Origin: DATAES01 sp963802415
Lineage (GTDB): Bacteria; Actinomycetota; Acidimicrobiia; Acidimicrobiales; JACDCH01
Assembly (NCBI GenBank): GCA_963802415.1
Contig: CAWDIH010000001.1
Span: forward strand, 2,108,001 to 2,172,000
Length of the DNA stretch: 64,000 bases
Direction: 5' to 3'
Both the position numbers and the translations under genes were made by a program. The notes below the pieces were generated by a model. That model was not told where the DNA came from. It did no database searches and saw only the letters and a program-made list of their open reading frames with translations. Every line of letters begins with the position of its first letter. The stretch's first letter is position 1. Below are positions 37,014 through 46,385 of the stretch, one piece after another.

Positions 37014-37051
37014 TGTCGACTCAGCCACGTGTTTCGGTGGCTGAGTCGACA
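37014..37051. repeat. Palindromic repeat element, copy 2b
   Basis: Perfect 15-bp arms (TGTCGACTCAGCCAC and its complement) around an 8-base loop GTGTTTCG, followed by ATGTGCG. It lies between the convergent WYL and hydrolase genes. Confidence 0.88.
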
Positions 37052-37091
37052 ATGTGCGCGGAGGCAGCGCGGCAGCCGGCTGGGTGAGCAG

Positions 37092-37925
37092 CTACCCGTG
37101 GCCGGCAGCGACGATGCTCGCCGCGACCGCGACAGGATCCTGCAAGGGGCCGAAGTGGCCGAGCGTCTCGTGCAGTTCGAGCCGGCCGTTCGGGAGTGCG
37201 TCGACGATCGCCCGCCCGAAAGTCGCAGGTGTCCACCCTTCTTCGGTCGTGCCGATGGCGATCGTCGTCGGTGTCTCCACCTCCTCAGCCGTCGCGAGCG
37301 TCGGCTTGCCTTCCGCCGCGAACGTCGCGGCCTCGTGCTCGGGAAGGCACTTGAGCTGCACCGAACCGTCCTCCATCGCGCGAAATCCGTGCTCGACGTA
37401 CGCGTACAACGAGTCGGCTCGCAGTTCGTTCAACGGCGGTCGACTGGCGTACCGGTGCAACGCTTCTGCGGTCGACGAGAACGTGGACCGGCGCCGGCGC
37501 GCGCCTTCCGACATCGCAGAGGGTCCGCCCGGCAGCACTCCTTCGACGGCGGGTACGACGATCGGCTCGAAGAAGAACGCCGACCTCAACGTGTCCGGCC
37601 GGCGATGCTCCGCAAGCAACGACACCCCTCCACCCAATGAGTGACCGAACACGGAGATCGGCTGAGCCCCGAGCGCGTCGATCACGTTGAGCAGGTCGTC
37701 GGCGAAACCGTCCCAGTGGAACCGGTCGTTGTCGGGCGCTGTCGAATCGCCATGGCCTCGGAAGTCGAGGCCCCATACGTGGAAGTGCGACGCGAGACGC
37801 GCCGCAAGGGGCTCATACGAGCGCGCGTGCAATCCGGTCGCGTGACACAGCAACAGCGGTTCGTCGCGGCCGCCCATGTCGTGCACCGCGATCGTCACGC
37901 CATCGGTCGAAGCCACGTGCATCAT
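37092..37925 (-). CDS. Alpha/beta hydrolase
   Basis: 277 residues from an ATG at 37925. The fold is clear: PLLLCHATGLHARSYEPLA (oxyanion region), LDFRGHGDS, the nucleophile elbow GHSLGG and a final His in ETLGHFGPLQDP. The acid is probably near the GTTEEG loop. It could be an esterase, lactonase or C-C hydrolase; the substrate is unknown. It overlaps the end of the MFS transporter gene upstream by a few bases on the same strand, suggesting one transcript. Confidence 0.85.
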   Translation of the reverse strand: MMHVASTDGVTIAVHDMGGRDEPLLLCHATGLHARSYEPLAARLASHFHVWGLDFRGHGDSTAPDNDRFHWDGFADDLLNVIDALGAQPISVFGHSLGGGVSLLAEHRRPDTLRSAFFFEPIVVPAVEGVLPGGPSAMSEGARRRRSTFSSTAEALHRYASRPPLNELRADSLYAYVEHGFRAMEDGSVQLKCLPEHEAATFAAEGKPTLATAEEVETPTTIAIGTTEEGWTPATFGRAIVDALPNGRLELHETLGHFGPLQDPVAVAASIVAAGHG

Positions 37926-37929
37926 CGGG

Positions 37930-39228
37930 TCAAGGTTCCGCGCTCGTGAGCTCTGACACAACTTCGGCCGCTGATGCCCTGGCTTCCGCGTCTTCGTCGG
38001 GGAACGGTGGCTTCACGGCCAGGCGGCGGGCCCGCATCAGTCCCCACGCACCGGCGAGCAGCGCGGCGATCGCGCCGAGTCCGACGGCGTACCGCGCGCC
38101 GAACTGCTGTGACACCCAACCGACGATCGGGGCGCCGATGGGTGTGCTGCCGATGAACAGGACTGCTTGCAGCGCCAGAACGCGCCCGCGCATGTCGGGG
38201 GCGGCTTCGATCTGCACTATGGCGGTCGACGCGGTGAGGAACGCGATGCTCGTGATGCCGAGAAAGGGGCCGAGCGCGAAGGCGATCGGCTGGTTCGGTG
38301 CGACGGCCATAGCCGCGAGTGCGACGCCGTACCAGACGGAGGCCATCGCAACGGTGTGCACGCTGATCGTTGTTCGTCTCGCCACACCGAGCGCGCCGAT
38401 GAGCGCGCCCACGCTCACCACCGAGAACAGAATCGTGAAGGTGGTGCCGGTGCCGTGCAGGTCGCGCGTCGTGAACAGGGGGAACACCGTCTGGAAGTTG
38501 TACGAGAGCGTGCCGACCACCGCCATCATCACGAGCGGCGTCCACAGCACCGACGTGTGCCGGGCGTAGCGCAAGCCCGCCCTGATCTGTCCCTTCCCTC
38601 GTTGGGTCGGTTCCGACGGTCGCAGCTCGTCGGTGCGCATCATCCACAGTGCGGCGAGCACGGCGAGATAGGACAGCCCGTCGGCCAGGAAGCACCAACC
38701 GAAGCCGACCGTCGCGACCAATAGACCCGCGAGCGCCGGACCCACGACACGCGACGACGTCATGAGCGCGCTGTTGAGGCTGACCGCGTTGCTCATGTTC
38801 TCGGGCGGAACCATCTCGACCACGAACGCGCGCCGTGCTGGATTGTCGAACGCGAGAGTCGTGCCTCCGATGAGGGCGACCGCGTACACCGCGAGCACCG
38901 GCGGGTTGTGGCTGAACCCGAGGGCCGCGAGCGCGAACGACTGGAGCATCGCGATTGTCTGCACGATGAGCAGGAGCCGTCGCTTGTCGCTGCGATCTGC
39001 GACCAGTCCTCCCCACGGACCGAGCAACAGCACCGGACCGAACTGCGCGGCGGCGAGCGCGCCGAGAGCCACGCCGTTGTCCGTGAGCTTCAGGACCAGC
39101 AGCGTCTGCGCGACCAACGTGAGCCAGTTGCCGACCTGCGAGATCAGCTGCCCGCCGAAGAACAGCCGGAAGTTGCGGACTCGGAGCGACCGGAATGTTT
39201 CGTCGAAGGCGGTGCGTACGGAGGTCAC
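37930..39228 (-). CDS. MFS transporter, drug-exporter type
   Basis: 432 residues with 12 predicted TM segments. It begins SVRTAFDETFRSLRVRNFRL, then FFGGQLISQVGNWLTLVAQT, the loop motif GGLVADRSDKRRLL and FDNPARRAFVVEMVPPENMS. This matches the MFS_3/enterobactin-exporter-like branch, common as export pumps in actinomycetes. The substrate is unknown. It is read with the downstream hydrolase and lies 16 bases after the acyl-CoA dehydrogenase gene, so three or more genes may form one operon. Confidence 0.87.
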   Translation of the reverse strand: MTSVRTAFDETFRSLRVRNFRLFFGGQLISQVGNWLTLVAQTLLVLKLTDNGVALGALAAAQFGPVLLLGPWGGLVADRSDKRRLLLIVQTIAMLQSFALAALGFSHNPPVLAVYAVALIGGTTLAFDNPARRAFVVEMVPPENMSNAVSLNSALMTSSRVVGPALAGLLVATVGFGWCFLADGLSYLAVLAALWMMRTDELRPSEPTQRGKGQIRAGLRYARHTSVLWTPLVMMAVVGTLSYNFQTVFPLFTTRDLHGTGTTFTILFSVVSVGALIGALGVARRTTISVHTVAMASVWYGVALAAMAVAPNQPIAFALGPFLGITSIAFLTASTAIVQIEAAPDMRGRVLALQAVLFIGSTPIGAPIVGWVSQQFGARYAVGLGAIAALLAGAWGLMRARRLAVKPPFPDEDAEARASAAEVVSELTSAEP

Positions 39229-39244
39229 ACCCTCGACGAGCCCG

Positions 39245-40576
39245 TCATGCGTTCTTCGGAAGCTCGGAGAAGGGCACCGTCCGGTCGTTGTTCGGTTCCT
39301 TCGGGAGCCCGAGCACTCGCTCGCCGATGATGTTGCGCTGGACCTGATCGGTGCCGCCGTAGATGGAAGGCGCCTGGGCGAAGAGCGCCATCGCGGTGAT
39401 CATGGCGAGGAACGGGTTCCCTGTTGCTTGGTCCAGCGCGGGCTGGTCGCTCGCGTCGTAGGCATGCAGCATCCCGACCGGGCCGACGATGCGCAGCCCC
39501 AGGTCGCGGGTGAGCCGCACCATCTCGCTCATGGAGAGCTTCGCGAGGTTGGGCATGCCGGGGATGTCCTGGCCGGCCGCTTTGGCCGCCTTCAGCCGGA
39601 GTTGGTTGAAGCGCCCGAGCTCGCTCATCGTGTACAAGCGAGCCAGGTCCTGGCGGATGACCGGGTCCCGGGCAGTGCCGTTGCCCTTGGCCAGGTCGAC
39701 GAGAAGTTTGCTGCCCGCGCCGAACATCCCGCCGCTGCCGCCGCCGGCGCGGCGGCGGGGCCGTCCCTCCTTGGGAACGAAGTCGCCGGCGCGCAAGTCG
39801 AGGTGACCGGCGACGGTGCCGGGGAGCGCGGCTCCCGGACCTCCGATGCCGCCGCCGGTGCCGAGGCTCGCGCGCTCGTGCATGAGCGTTGTGTTGGCGA
39901 CGGCCCATCCGTTGTTGCGGGCGCCGACGATCGCGGCGTCGTCGACCCGTGCATCGTTCAGGAAGACTTCGTTGAACAGCGCGTGCCCCGTGAGCTCGCG
40001 CAAGGGTCTGACCTCGATCCCGGGCTGATGCATGTCCATTGCGAACCAGGTGATGCCCTGGTGCTTGGGAGCCTCGGGATTCGTGCGTGCGATCAACATG
40101 CCGAGATCAGCGATCTGGCCTCCTGACGTCCACACCTTCTGACCGTTGACGATCCACTCGTCACCGTCCTTCACCGCACGTGTGGTGAGCCCCGCGAGGT
40201 CGGAGCCTGCACCCGGCTCGCTGAACAGCTGACACCACGCCTTCGCGCCCGTCACGATGTCGTGGACGTACAGATCGATCTGTTCCTGCGTGCCGTGCGT
40301 CGCAATCGTCGGCGCCGCCAGCATGAGCCCGAGACCGGCCGGCGCGCCCAGCGCGCCGTGGTCGCCGATCTCCTGCTGTACCCGCACGGCATCGTTGCGC
40401 GACAAGCCCCGGCCGTACGAGTTCGTCGGCAGGGACGGCGCCGACCATCCCGCATCACCCAACCGCTGCCACCACTCGCGCACCGTCAGATCGGGGTCCC
40501 AGTTGGCCTCGAGCCACGCTCGCACCTCGTCGATCACTTCGTCCTGCGAGCTGGGCACATCGATGGTGTCGGTCAT
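39245..40576 (-). CDS. Acyl-CoA dehydrogenase
   Basis: 443 residues from an ATG at 40576, with a further in-frame start at 40597. Features are LFSEPGAGSDLAGL (flavin and substrate loop), NGQKVWTSGGQIADL, ITWFAMDMHQPGIEVRPL and APSIYGGTDQVQRNIIGERV at the C-terminus. A Gly/Arg-rich insert (RPRRRAGGGSGGMFG) interrupts the middle. This resembles the FadE-like enzymes of actinobacterial steroid or fatty-acid breakdown. It catalyses FAD-linked alpha-beta dehydrogenation of an unknown acyl-CoA. Confidence 0.9.
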   Translation of the reverse strand: MTDTIDVPSSQDEVIDEVRAWLEANWDPDLTVREWWQRLGDAGWSAPSLPTNSYGRGLSRNDAVRVQQEIGDHGALGAPAGLGLMLAAPTIATHGTQEQIDLYVHDIVTGAKAWCQLFSEPGAGSDLAGLTTRAVKDGDEWIVNGQKVWTSGGQIADLGMLIARTNPEAPKHQGITWFAMDMHQPGIEVRPLRELTGHALFNEVFLNDARVDDAAIVGARNNGWAVANTTLMHERASLGTGGGIGGPGAALPGTVAGHLDLRAGDFVPKEGRPRRRAGGGSGGMFGAGSKLLVDLAKGNGTARDPVIRQDLARLYTMSELGRFNQLRLKAAKAAGQDIPGMPNLAKLSMSEMVRLTRDLGLRIVGPVGMLHAYDASDQPALDQATGNPFLAMITAMALFAQAPSIYGGTDQVQRNIIGERVLGLPKEPNNDRTVPFSELPKNA

Positions 40577-40593
40577 ACGTTCATCTTCGCGGT

Positions 40594-41343
40594 TCACGGG
40601 CGCTCGCCGACAGGCGGCACCACCCTGGTAGATGCGTCAGGCCTGGCGTGGTCATCGATCCAGACGCGCAGCTGGCCGACGGCTTCGAACCCGTGCCGTG
40701 TGGCCGACGCCAGCGCTGCGCCCGCCTCGTAGCCCACCACCGGTACGCCGGGAAACAGATCGCCGGCGAACGCGAGGCACGCCGGCCACACACGGTCGAG
40801 ATCGGGATCGGGCGCGAACACGTTGCTGATGCCGACGACCGAGTCGCTGCGGTTGAGCACACCGCCGGACACGATGTCGTCGACGTCCTCGATGTCGTCG
40901 CCGTGGTCCGAGGCCCGTCCTGCGAGGATCACGATGTCATCGCGGTCGAGCAATACGTCGTCCAGGTCGCGTCCGGCCACCCGTCGCCATCGCTCGAGGG
41001 TATGCCCGTTGTTCACGCGCGACCACCGATCGGCAACGAGGTCATCGGGCCCTGCGGCATGCACGATCCACGTGGCGTCGAACAGCACGCGAAAACCGGC
41101 GCGACGAAGGTCGAGCGCGCTGAAGCTGTCCTTGACCGAACAGCCCGGCGTCGAGGTGTCCACGCGGGCGAGGACGTCTCCTGCTGCCGCAACTGGGTCA
41201 AGAGTCACTGCATCCGGGTAGAGCGCCGGCGTCCGTGACCCGCAGGCCCACACGTGCTCGTGGAACGTGCCGGCGATGCCATACGTGGCACAGACGGTGT
41301 CGCACCACTCGGCGTTGTTGCGCGCTGCCTGCTCGACCCACAC
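40594..41343 (-). CDS. GNAT-like protein of unknown function
   Basis: 249 residues. Little is recognisable. It has an N-terminal EQAARNNAEWCDTVCATYGI and a central DDVLLDRDDIVILAGR. The C-terminal GVPVVGYEAGAALASATRHG, then GFEAVGQLRVWIDD, has the cadence of a GNAT acetyltransferase's final strands. Similar proteins occur in actinomycetes as unannotated acetyltransferase-fold proteins. It just overlaps the alternative start of the acyl-CoA dehydrogenase and is likely in the same transcript. Confidence 0.5.
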   Translation of the reverse strand: MWVEQAARNNAEWCDTVCATYGIAGTFHEHVWACGSRTPALYPDAVTLDPVAAAGDVLARVDTSTPGCSVKDSFSALDLRRAGFRVLFDATWIVHAAGPDDLVADRWSRVNNGHTLERWRRVAGRDLDDVLLDRDDIVILAGRASDHGDDIEDVDDIVSGGVLNRSDSVVGISNVFAPDPDLDRVWPACLAFAGDLFPGVPVVGYEAGAALASATRHGFEAVGQLRVWIDDHARPDASTRVVPPVGERP

Positions 41344-41358
41344 CTGTTCACCTCTCCG

Positions 41359-41943
41359 TCAGCGCAGCAGCTGGCGGACGATGCGATCGGGGAGCGTGTC
41401 GTCGCCCGGGTCGTTCCGCACGGTCAGCGCGTGCCAGAGCAGAGCTGGACCGGCTTCGGCGAGGAGCTCCACATCCGTGTCGGCGGGCAAGTCGCCGCGT
41501 TCGACCGCTGCGCCGACGAGGCGACGGAGATGAGCGCGGCGTTCGGACACGAAGACGCGGTCGAACTCCTCACGCAGTTCCGGATAGCGGAGCTTCTCGG
41601 CCGCGAACGCCGCCATCACCGGGCCGGCGAGGCCACGCATGTTCACGTGAACAGCGCGAAGGATCGTCAGCAGGTCGGCTCGCAGATCGCCGGTGTCGAC
41701 CAGCGGTACGTCGAAACAAGCGCGGAGGCTCAGCGCGTCGACGAGCATCTCGGCTTTGCCCGGCCACCGCCGGTAGATCGTCGCTTTACCGACGCCGGCG
41801 CGCGCTGCGATGCCTTCGATTGACATACCCGCGTAGCCGTCTTCGACCAGCGCGTCGAGCGCCGCGTCGAGAATGGCGTGGTCGGCCTCCTCCGATCGCG
41901 GGCGCCCAGCGCGCCGAGGTACCTCCGGCTCCGCGACGGTCAT
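41359..41943 (-). CDS. TetR-family regulator
   Basis: 194 residues from an ATG at 41943; the frame is open further upstream only as a shadow of the transporter. It has the TetR HTH (ILDAALDALVEDGYAGMSIE, ARAGVGKATIYRRWPGKAEM) and an all-helical ligand domain with a C-terminal TetR_C-like end. It follows the DHA2 transporter on the same strand with 82 bases between, so it is probably the repressor of that pump and is induced by a pump substrate. Confidence 0.9.
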   Translation of the reverse strand: MTVAEPEVPRRAGRPRSEEADHAILDAALDALVEDGYAGMSIEGIAARAGVGKATIYRRWPGKAEMLVDALSLRACFDVPLVDTGDLRADLLTILRAVHVNMRGLAGPVMAAFAAEKLRYPELREEFDRVFVSERRAHLRRLVGAAVERGDLPADTDVELLAEAGPALLWHALTVRNDPGDDTLPDRIVRQLLR

Positions 41944-42025
41944 AATTCTGCGGGGGCTGCGCCCCCGGACCCCATCCGCGTGCGGCTCGCTGGCGCTCGC
42001 TCGCCCGCATTCGCTCGTACCTCGC

Positions 42026-43678
42026 TCATGGTGTCTCGGCCTCGGTGAGCGGTTCGACGGCCTCGAGCGACACCAGGTCGACGTCCCGTTGGCCCGACGC
42101 GACCGGTTCCTCCTCCAGCCAGGGCATGTCGGCCGGCGCCTCGTCGACCCCGCGTGCCGGTAGGAAGCGCAGCACGCCCATCGCCGCCGCGAACACGAGG
42201 ACGGCCGCGATGAAAGCCGCGACGTGGAACCCGTCGACGAAGCTGGACTTCGCGGCGTCGACCAGCCCGGGCCCGAGCTGCTGCAGGCTCGAGGGCAGCG
42301 CATTGGCGACACCGAGCGCCGCACCCACCGAGTCCTTCGCTGCGTCGACCGCCTGGCTGGGCAGCCCGTCGGGAACACGGGACTGGAAGTGTGTGGCGTA
42401 CTGCGACGACAGGATCGAGCCGAGCACTGCGACGCCGAAGGCGCCGCCCACCTGTCGGGTCGTGTCGTTCACCGCCGAGCCGACCCCAGCCTTGGCCCGC
42501 GGCAGTGACCCCATGATCGAGTCGGTGGCGGGCGCCATGACGTTCCCCATGCCGAGGCCGAGGGTGCACGTGATCAGGATGACTTGGATCGTCGACGAGT
42601 CGGGCTGCAGGGTGAGGAATGACAGGAAGCCGGCGCCGACGATCAACAGCCCTGTCGCGACCACGCGCTTGTTCCCGAAGCGCTGCACCCAGATGCTGCT
42701 CAGTGGTGCCGCCACCATGATCGTGACCGCCTGCGGCAGCAGGACGGCGCCCGCCTTGATGGTGGAGTACCCGAGCACCGACTGGAGGTACTGCGTCATC
42801 AGGAACAGCGTTCCGAACAACGAGAAGAACGTGATCGTGATCGCGCCGCTCGCCGCGCTGAACCGCGGGTTCTGGAAGAAGTGGAGGTTGAGCATCGGGC
42901 TCGACGTGTGCAGCTCCCACACCAGGAACGACACGAGCAGGGCGATGCCGATCGCGAAGCCGGCGAGCACGTTCGGTGCGGTCCAGCCGTCCGACGGTGC
43001 CTGGATCACTGCCCACAGGAACGTCGTGAGTCCCGCAATGGACAGCAGCGCACCGAGAGGATCGAGTCGCGGCGCCGAGGGATCCCGGGACTCCGGGACG
43101 AGCAGATAGCCGAAGATCAGACCCAGGATGACGATCGGGACGTTGACCAGGAAGATCGAGCCCCACCAGAAGTGGGCGAGCAGCACACCGCCACTGATCG
43201 GGCCGATGCCGATGCCGAGCGCGGAGACACCGGCCCAGATCCCGATGGCTCGACCGCGCTCGCGCGCTTCGGTGAACACGTTGGTGAGGATCGACAACGT
43301 CGATGGCATGATGAACGCGCCGCCGACGCCCATGAGCGCACGCGTCGCGATCAGCACATCGGCATCCGTGGCGAACGCCGAGAGCAGCGAACCGATGCCG
43401 AACACCGACAGGCCGAACGTGAGCGCCCTGTAGCGTCCGAAGCGGTCACCGAGGCTGCCTGCAGTGAGCAGCAATCCCGCGAACACGATCGTGTATGCAT
43501 CGACGATCCACTGGAGCTGACTCCCGGTCGCGCCCAGGCCGCCGTCCGCCGTCGGGTGCGCGAGTGTCGGCAGCGCGACGTTGAGGATCGTGTTGTCGAG
43601 CACGATCACGATGAGGCTCACGCAGAGGACGAGCAACGTGTACCAGCGCCGCTGGTGCACGAACTCCGGATCCCTCAA
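42026..43678 (-). CDS. DHA2-family (EmrB/QacA-type) multidrug exporter
   Basis: 550 residues and 14 predicted TM segments. Visible motifs are VIVLDNTILNVALPTL (motif D1 region), GSLGDRFGRYRALTFG (motif A) and GPISGGVLLAHFWWG, FLVNVPIVILGL (motif C region). This is a proton-driven antiporter type that exports drugs or lipophilic compounds. The adjacent TetR gene fits a substrate-inducible pump. It is divergent from coaA (about 100 bases). Confidence 0.92.
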   Translation of the reverse strand: MRDPEFVHQRRWYTLLVLCVSLIVIVLDNTILNVALPTLAHPTADGGLGATGSQLQWIVDAYTIVFAGLLLTAGSLGDRFGRYRALTFGLSVFGIGSLLSAFATDADVLIATRALMGVGGAFIMPSTLSILTNVFTEARERGRAIGIWAGVSALGIGIGPISGGVLLAHFWWGSIFLVNVPIVILGLIFGYLLVPESRDPSAPRLDPLGALLSIAGLTTFLWAVIQAPSDGWTAPNVLAGFAIGIALLVSFLVWELHTSSPMLNLHFFQNPRFSAASGAITITFFSLFGTLFLMTQYLQSVLGYSTIKAGAVLLPQAVTIMVAAPLSSIWVQRFGNKRVVATGLLIVGAGFLSFLTLQPDSSTIQVILITCTLGLGMGNVMAPATDSIMGSLPRAKAGVGSAVNDTTRQVGGAFGVAVLGSILSSQYATHFQSRVPDGLPSQAVDAAKDSVGAALGVANALPSSLQQLGPGLVDAAKSSFVDGFHVAAFIAAVLVFAAAMGVLRFLPARGVDEAPADMPWLEEEPVASGQRDVDLVSLEAVEPLTEAETP

Positions 43679-43780
43679 CCTTGCGCGGAAATCACGCCCT
43701 CCCGAACCCGAAACGGCACCGTCTCGTATTTACCGGGCCCGATGCGAGACCACAACCTCCGACAGGCAACGATCTGCGCA

Positions 43781-44695
43781 ATGGCTGACGAGGAGCTGGT
43801 GTTCGAGCGGACGCAGTGGGCGACGTTGCGGGCGAGCACGCCGCTCGAGCTGGACGATGACGACCTCGCCGAGCTGCGGGGGATCAACGAGCGGCTCGAC
43901 CTCGACGAGGTCGCCGAGATCTATCTGCCGCTTTCGCGGTTGCTCAGCCTCCACGCTGTCGCGACCCGCGATCGCGACTCAGTGACCGACACGTTCCTCG
44001 GCGTCCTGCCCGCGCCGCGTCCCTACATCATCGGTCTCGCGGGGAGCGTCGCCGTGGGCAAGAGCACAACCGCCCGCATCCTGCAGGCACTGCTCGCCCG
44101 TTGGCCGGCGCATCCGCGTGTCGAGCTGGTCACCACCGACGGCTTCCTGTACCCCAATCGCGAGCTCGCCGCGCGGGGCCTCACCGAACGCAAGGGGTTC
44201 CCCGAGAGCTACGACACGGCCGCACTCGTCGCGTTTCTGTCCGCGCTGAAACGTGGCGAGACGGAAGTCAGCGCGCCGGTGTACTCACACATTCGTTACG
44301 ACATCATCGATGGCGACGAGCAGGTGCTGCACAGTCCCGATGTCGTCATCGTCGAGGGGCTCAACGTCCTGCAGACGACACGGGGCGTGTCGCGCAACGT
44401 CTCGGACTTCTTCGACTTCACCATCTACGTCGATGCTCAGGAGCAAGACATCGAACGATGGTTCATCGACCGGTTCTTCACGCTTCGCGCCACCGTGTTC
44501 GCCGATCCTGAGTCGTTCTTCCATGCGTACGCGTCGATGGACGAGCAGCAGGCCGAAACGTTCGCGCGCATGGTGTGGTCCACCATCAACGGCGTCAACC
44601 TGCGCGAGGAGATCTTGCCGACGCGCGCGCGGGCCCGACTCGTGCTCGAGAAGGGTCCCGACCACCTCGTCCGGCGCGTCCGCTTGCGACGGTAG
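43781..44695 (+). CDS. coaA: Type I pantothenate kinase
   Basis: 304 residues from an ATG at 43781, which aligns the N-terminus (FERTQWATLRASTPLELDDD) with the family; an ATG at 43742 is also in frame. It has the P-loop GSVAVGKST (88-96), ELVTTDGFLYPN, ERKGFPESYDTAALV, YSHIRYDII and VIVEGLNVLQ. It phosphorylates pantothenate in the first step of coenzyme A synthesis, in the cytosol. The length is close to the usual 310-316. It stands alone, divergent from the exporter. Confidence 0.95.
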   Translation: MADEELVFERTQWATLRASTPLELDDDDLAELRGINERLDLDEVAEIYLPLSRLLSLHAVATRDRDSVTDTFLGVLPAPRPYIIGLAGSVAVGKSTTARILQALLARWPAHPRVELVTTDGFLYPNRELAARGLTERKGFPESYDTAALVAFLSALKRGETEVSAPVYSHIRYDIIDGDEQVLHSPDVVIVEGLNVLQTTRGVSRNVSDFFDFTIYVDAQEQDIERWFIDRFFTLRATVFADPESFFHAYASMDEQQAETFARMVWSTINGVNLREEILPTRARARLVLEKGPDHLVRRVRLRR

Positions 44696-44702
44696 GCACC
44701 GG

Positions 44703-44776
44703 TGGAGCGGGTGACGGGAATCGAACCCGCATTGCCAGCTTGGAAGGCTGGTGCTCTGCCATTGAGCTACACCCGC
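44703..44776 (-). tRNA. tRNA-Gly (anticodon TCC)
   Basis: The reverse strand folds as a standard cloverleaf: acceptor GCGGGTG paired with CACCCGC, the D-arm AGCTCAATGGCAGAGC, anticodon stem-loop CCAGCCTTCCAAGCTGG with TCC, and T-arm GGGTTCGATTCCC. A 3' CCA is encoded (TCCA). Confidence 0.95.
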
Positions 44777-44834
44777 CGGTCCTGTCGACAACGTTGTACT
44801 ACCTGAACCAGAGCAGAGCCGGGACTCGCATGGG

Positions 44835-44908
44835 TCGGGGAGGGGGGATTCGAACCCCCGGCCTCCTGCTCCCAAAGCAGGTGCGCTACCGAGCTGCGCT
44901 ACTCCCCG
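44835..44908 (-). tRNA. tRNA-Pro (anticodon TGG)
   Basis: Cloverleaf on the reverse strand: acceptor CGGGGAG with CTCCCCG, D-arm AGCGCAGCTCGGTAGCGC, anticodon arm CCTGCTTTGGGAGCAGG with TGG, and T-arm GGGGGTTCGAATCCCCC. CCA is not encoded; the DNA continues A-CCC. It lies 58 bases from the tRNA-Gly gene on the same strand. Confidence 0.95.
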
Positions 44909-44957
44909 GGCCAAGTGAGCGTAGACAACATGCTTCGAGACACCTAGAGGCCCCCGG

Positions 44958-44963
44958 TACACT
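44958..44963 (+). promoter_or_regulatory. Candidate -10 (TACACT) for a leaderless tig transcript
   Basis: TACACT ends 9 bases before the GTG start of tig, and no ribosome binding site lies between. A transcript starting about 7 bases after it would be leaderless or nearly so. The -35 is weak. Confidence 0.4.
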
Positions 44964-44972
44964 CACGCCTCT

Positions 44973-46385
44973 GTGAAGGCTGTCGTCGAGCCCCTCGAGG
45001 GGAACCGGGTCAAGGTCTCCGTCGAGGTCGACGAGGCGGAGTTCGAGCGCGATCTCGACGCCGCGTTCCGCCGCATCTCACGAGAGGTGCGGCTACCAGG
45101 CTTCCGGCCGGGCAAGGCGCCCCGCCGCGTGCTCGAGGCGAAGCTCGGGAAAGACATCGGTCGTGAGGAGGCACTGCGAGAGGCGCTCCCCACGTATTAC
45201 TCGCAGGCAGTCCGCGACAACGACGTCGACGTCATCGCCGCGCCGGAGATCGAGATCACGGCCGGCAAGGACGACGGCCAGGTCACGTTCGACGCGGTGG
45301 TCGAAGTACGACCGGTGATCTCGGTCGGCGGCTATCAGCATCTGCGAGTCGAGATCCCACGACCCGAGGCAACCGACGAGGAAATCGACGCACAGATAGA
45401 CCGGCTGCGCGACCAGTTCGGCGAGCTGACCGCGGTGGATCGTCCCGCGATCGACGGCGACCACGTCACGATCACAATCAACGGCAGCCGTGACGGCGAG
45501 GACATCCCCGGCCTGCAGGCCGACGACTACTCGTACGAAGTCGGGAGCGGATCGATCGCTTCGGAGCTCGACGAACACCTTCGCGGCGCGAAGGTCGGCG
45601 ACATCCTGACGTTTCCCGCGCAGCCCGCGGATCCCGAGGAAGAGCCGGTGCAGTTCCGCGTGATCGTGAAGGATGTCAAGCAGAAGGTGCTGCCCGAGGT
45701 CACCGACGAGTGGGCCAACGACGTGTCGGAGTTCGACACCGTCGAAGAGCTACGCGCCGACCTCGCTGCGCGCATCTCCCGGGTGCGGAGGCTGCAGGCG
45801 CAGATGGCGGCGCGCGACAAGGCAGCGATCGCGCTCGCCGACCTCGTCGACGAAGAGCCGCCTGAACCGATGGTCGGCGCCGAGGTGCAGCAGCGTCTGC
45901 AGGACCTCGGCATGCGGCTTTCGGCGCAGGGCATCACCGCCGAGCAGTACCTGCAGGCGACAGGTCAGACCCAGCAACAACTCGGGGACGAGCTACGTGA
46001 GCTCGCGGCACAGGCGGTGAAGGTCGACCTCGCCTTGCGAGCGATTGCCGACAGCGAGCAGATCGAGGCCACCGAGGAGGATCTGGACCAGGAACTCGCA
46101 GGCGTCGCCGAGCGACTCGACCAGGACCCGGCCAAGTTGCGAGCGGAGTTCGAGCGCGCTGAGCAGGTCCCCGCGGTACGCTCCGACATCAGAAAGCGCA
46201 AAGCACTCGACTGGTTGGTCGATCACGTCGAGTTGGTCGACGAGGACGGGCAACCGATCGATCGCCAGGCGCTCGAGATCGACGAGACGACCGACGACGG
46301 CATCGACGAGGACGAGATCGACGACATCGGCGAGATCGGCGACATCGAGGCCGACGCCGAGACCGCAGAACAGGACGCCCAGTGA
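44973..46385 (+). CDS. tig: Trigger factor
   Basis: 470 residues. The N-terminal ribosome-binding domain (1-145) contains the signature VRLPGFRPGKAPRRV. The FKBP-like PPIase domain (about 150-245) and a helical C-terminal chaperone domain follow. The tail is strongly acidic (many Asp and Glu after residue 430), as in many actinobacterial homologues. It binds nascent chains at the ribosome exit. The stop overlaps the clpP start (GTGA), and the tig-clpP-clpX order is the classical arrangement. GTG start. Confidence 0.95.
   Translation: MKAVVEPLEGNRVKVSVEVDEAEFERDLDAAFRRISREVRLPGFRPGKAPRRVLEAKLGKDIGREEALREALPTYYSQAVRDNDVDVIAAPEIEITAGKDDGQVTFDAVVEVRPVISVGGYQHLRVEIPRPEATDEEIDAQIDRLRDQFGELTAVDRPAIDGDHVTITINGSRDGEDIPGLQADDYSYEVGSGSIASELDEHLRGAKVGDILTFPAQPADPEEEPVQFRVIVKDVKQKVLPEVTDEWANDVSEFDTVEELRADLAARISRVRRLQAQMAARDKAAIALADLVDEEPPEPMVGAEVQQRLQDLGMRLSAQGITAEQYLQATGQTQQQLGDELRELAAQAVKVDLALRAIADSEQIEATEEDLDQELAGVAERLDQDPAKLRAEFERAEQVPAVRSDIRKRKALDWLVDHVELVDEDGQPIDRQALEIDETTDDGIDEDEIDDIGEIGDIEADAETAEQDAQ

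Noticed and set aside
36948..37051. Rho-independent terminators at the palindrome pairs
   Set aside because: The stems are strong but no T-run follows on either strand, and the same arms recur in a different context at 30.7 kb.
44703..44908. tRNA-flanked integration site (att) of a genomic island
   Set aside because: The two tRNA genes are intact, and I found no repeat of their 3' ends and no integrase in the window.
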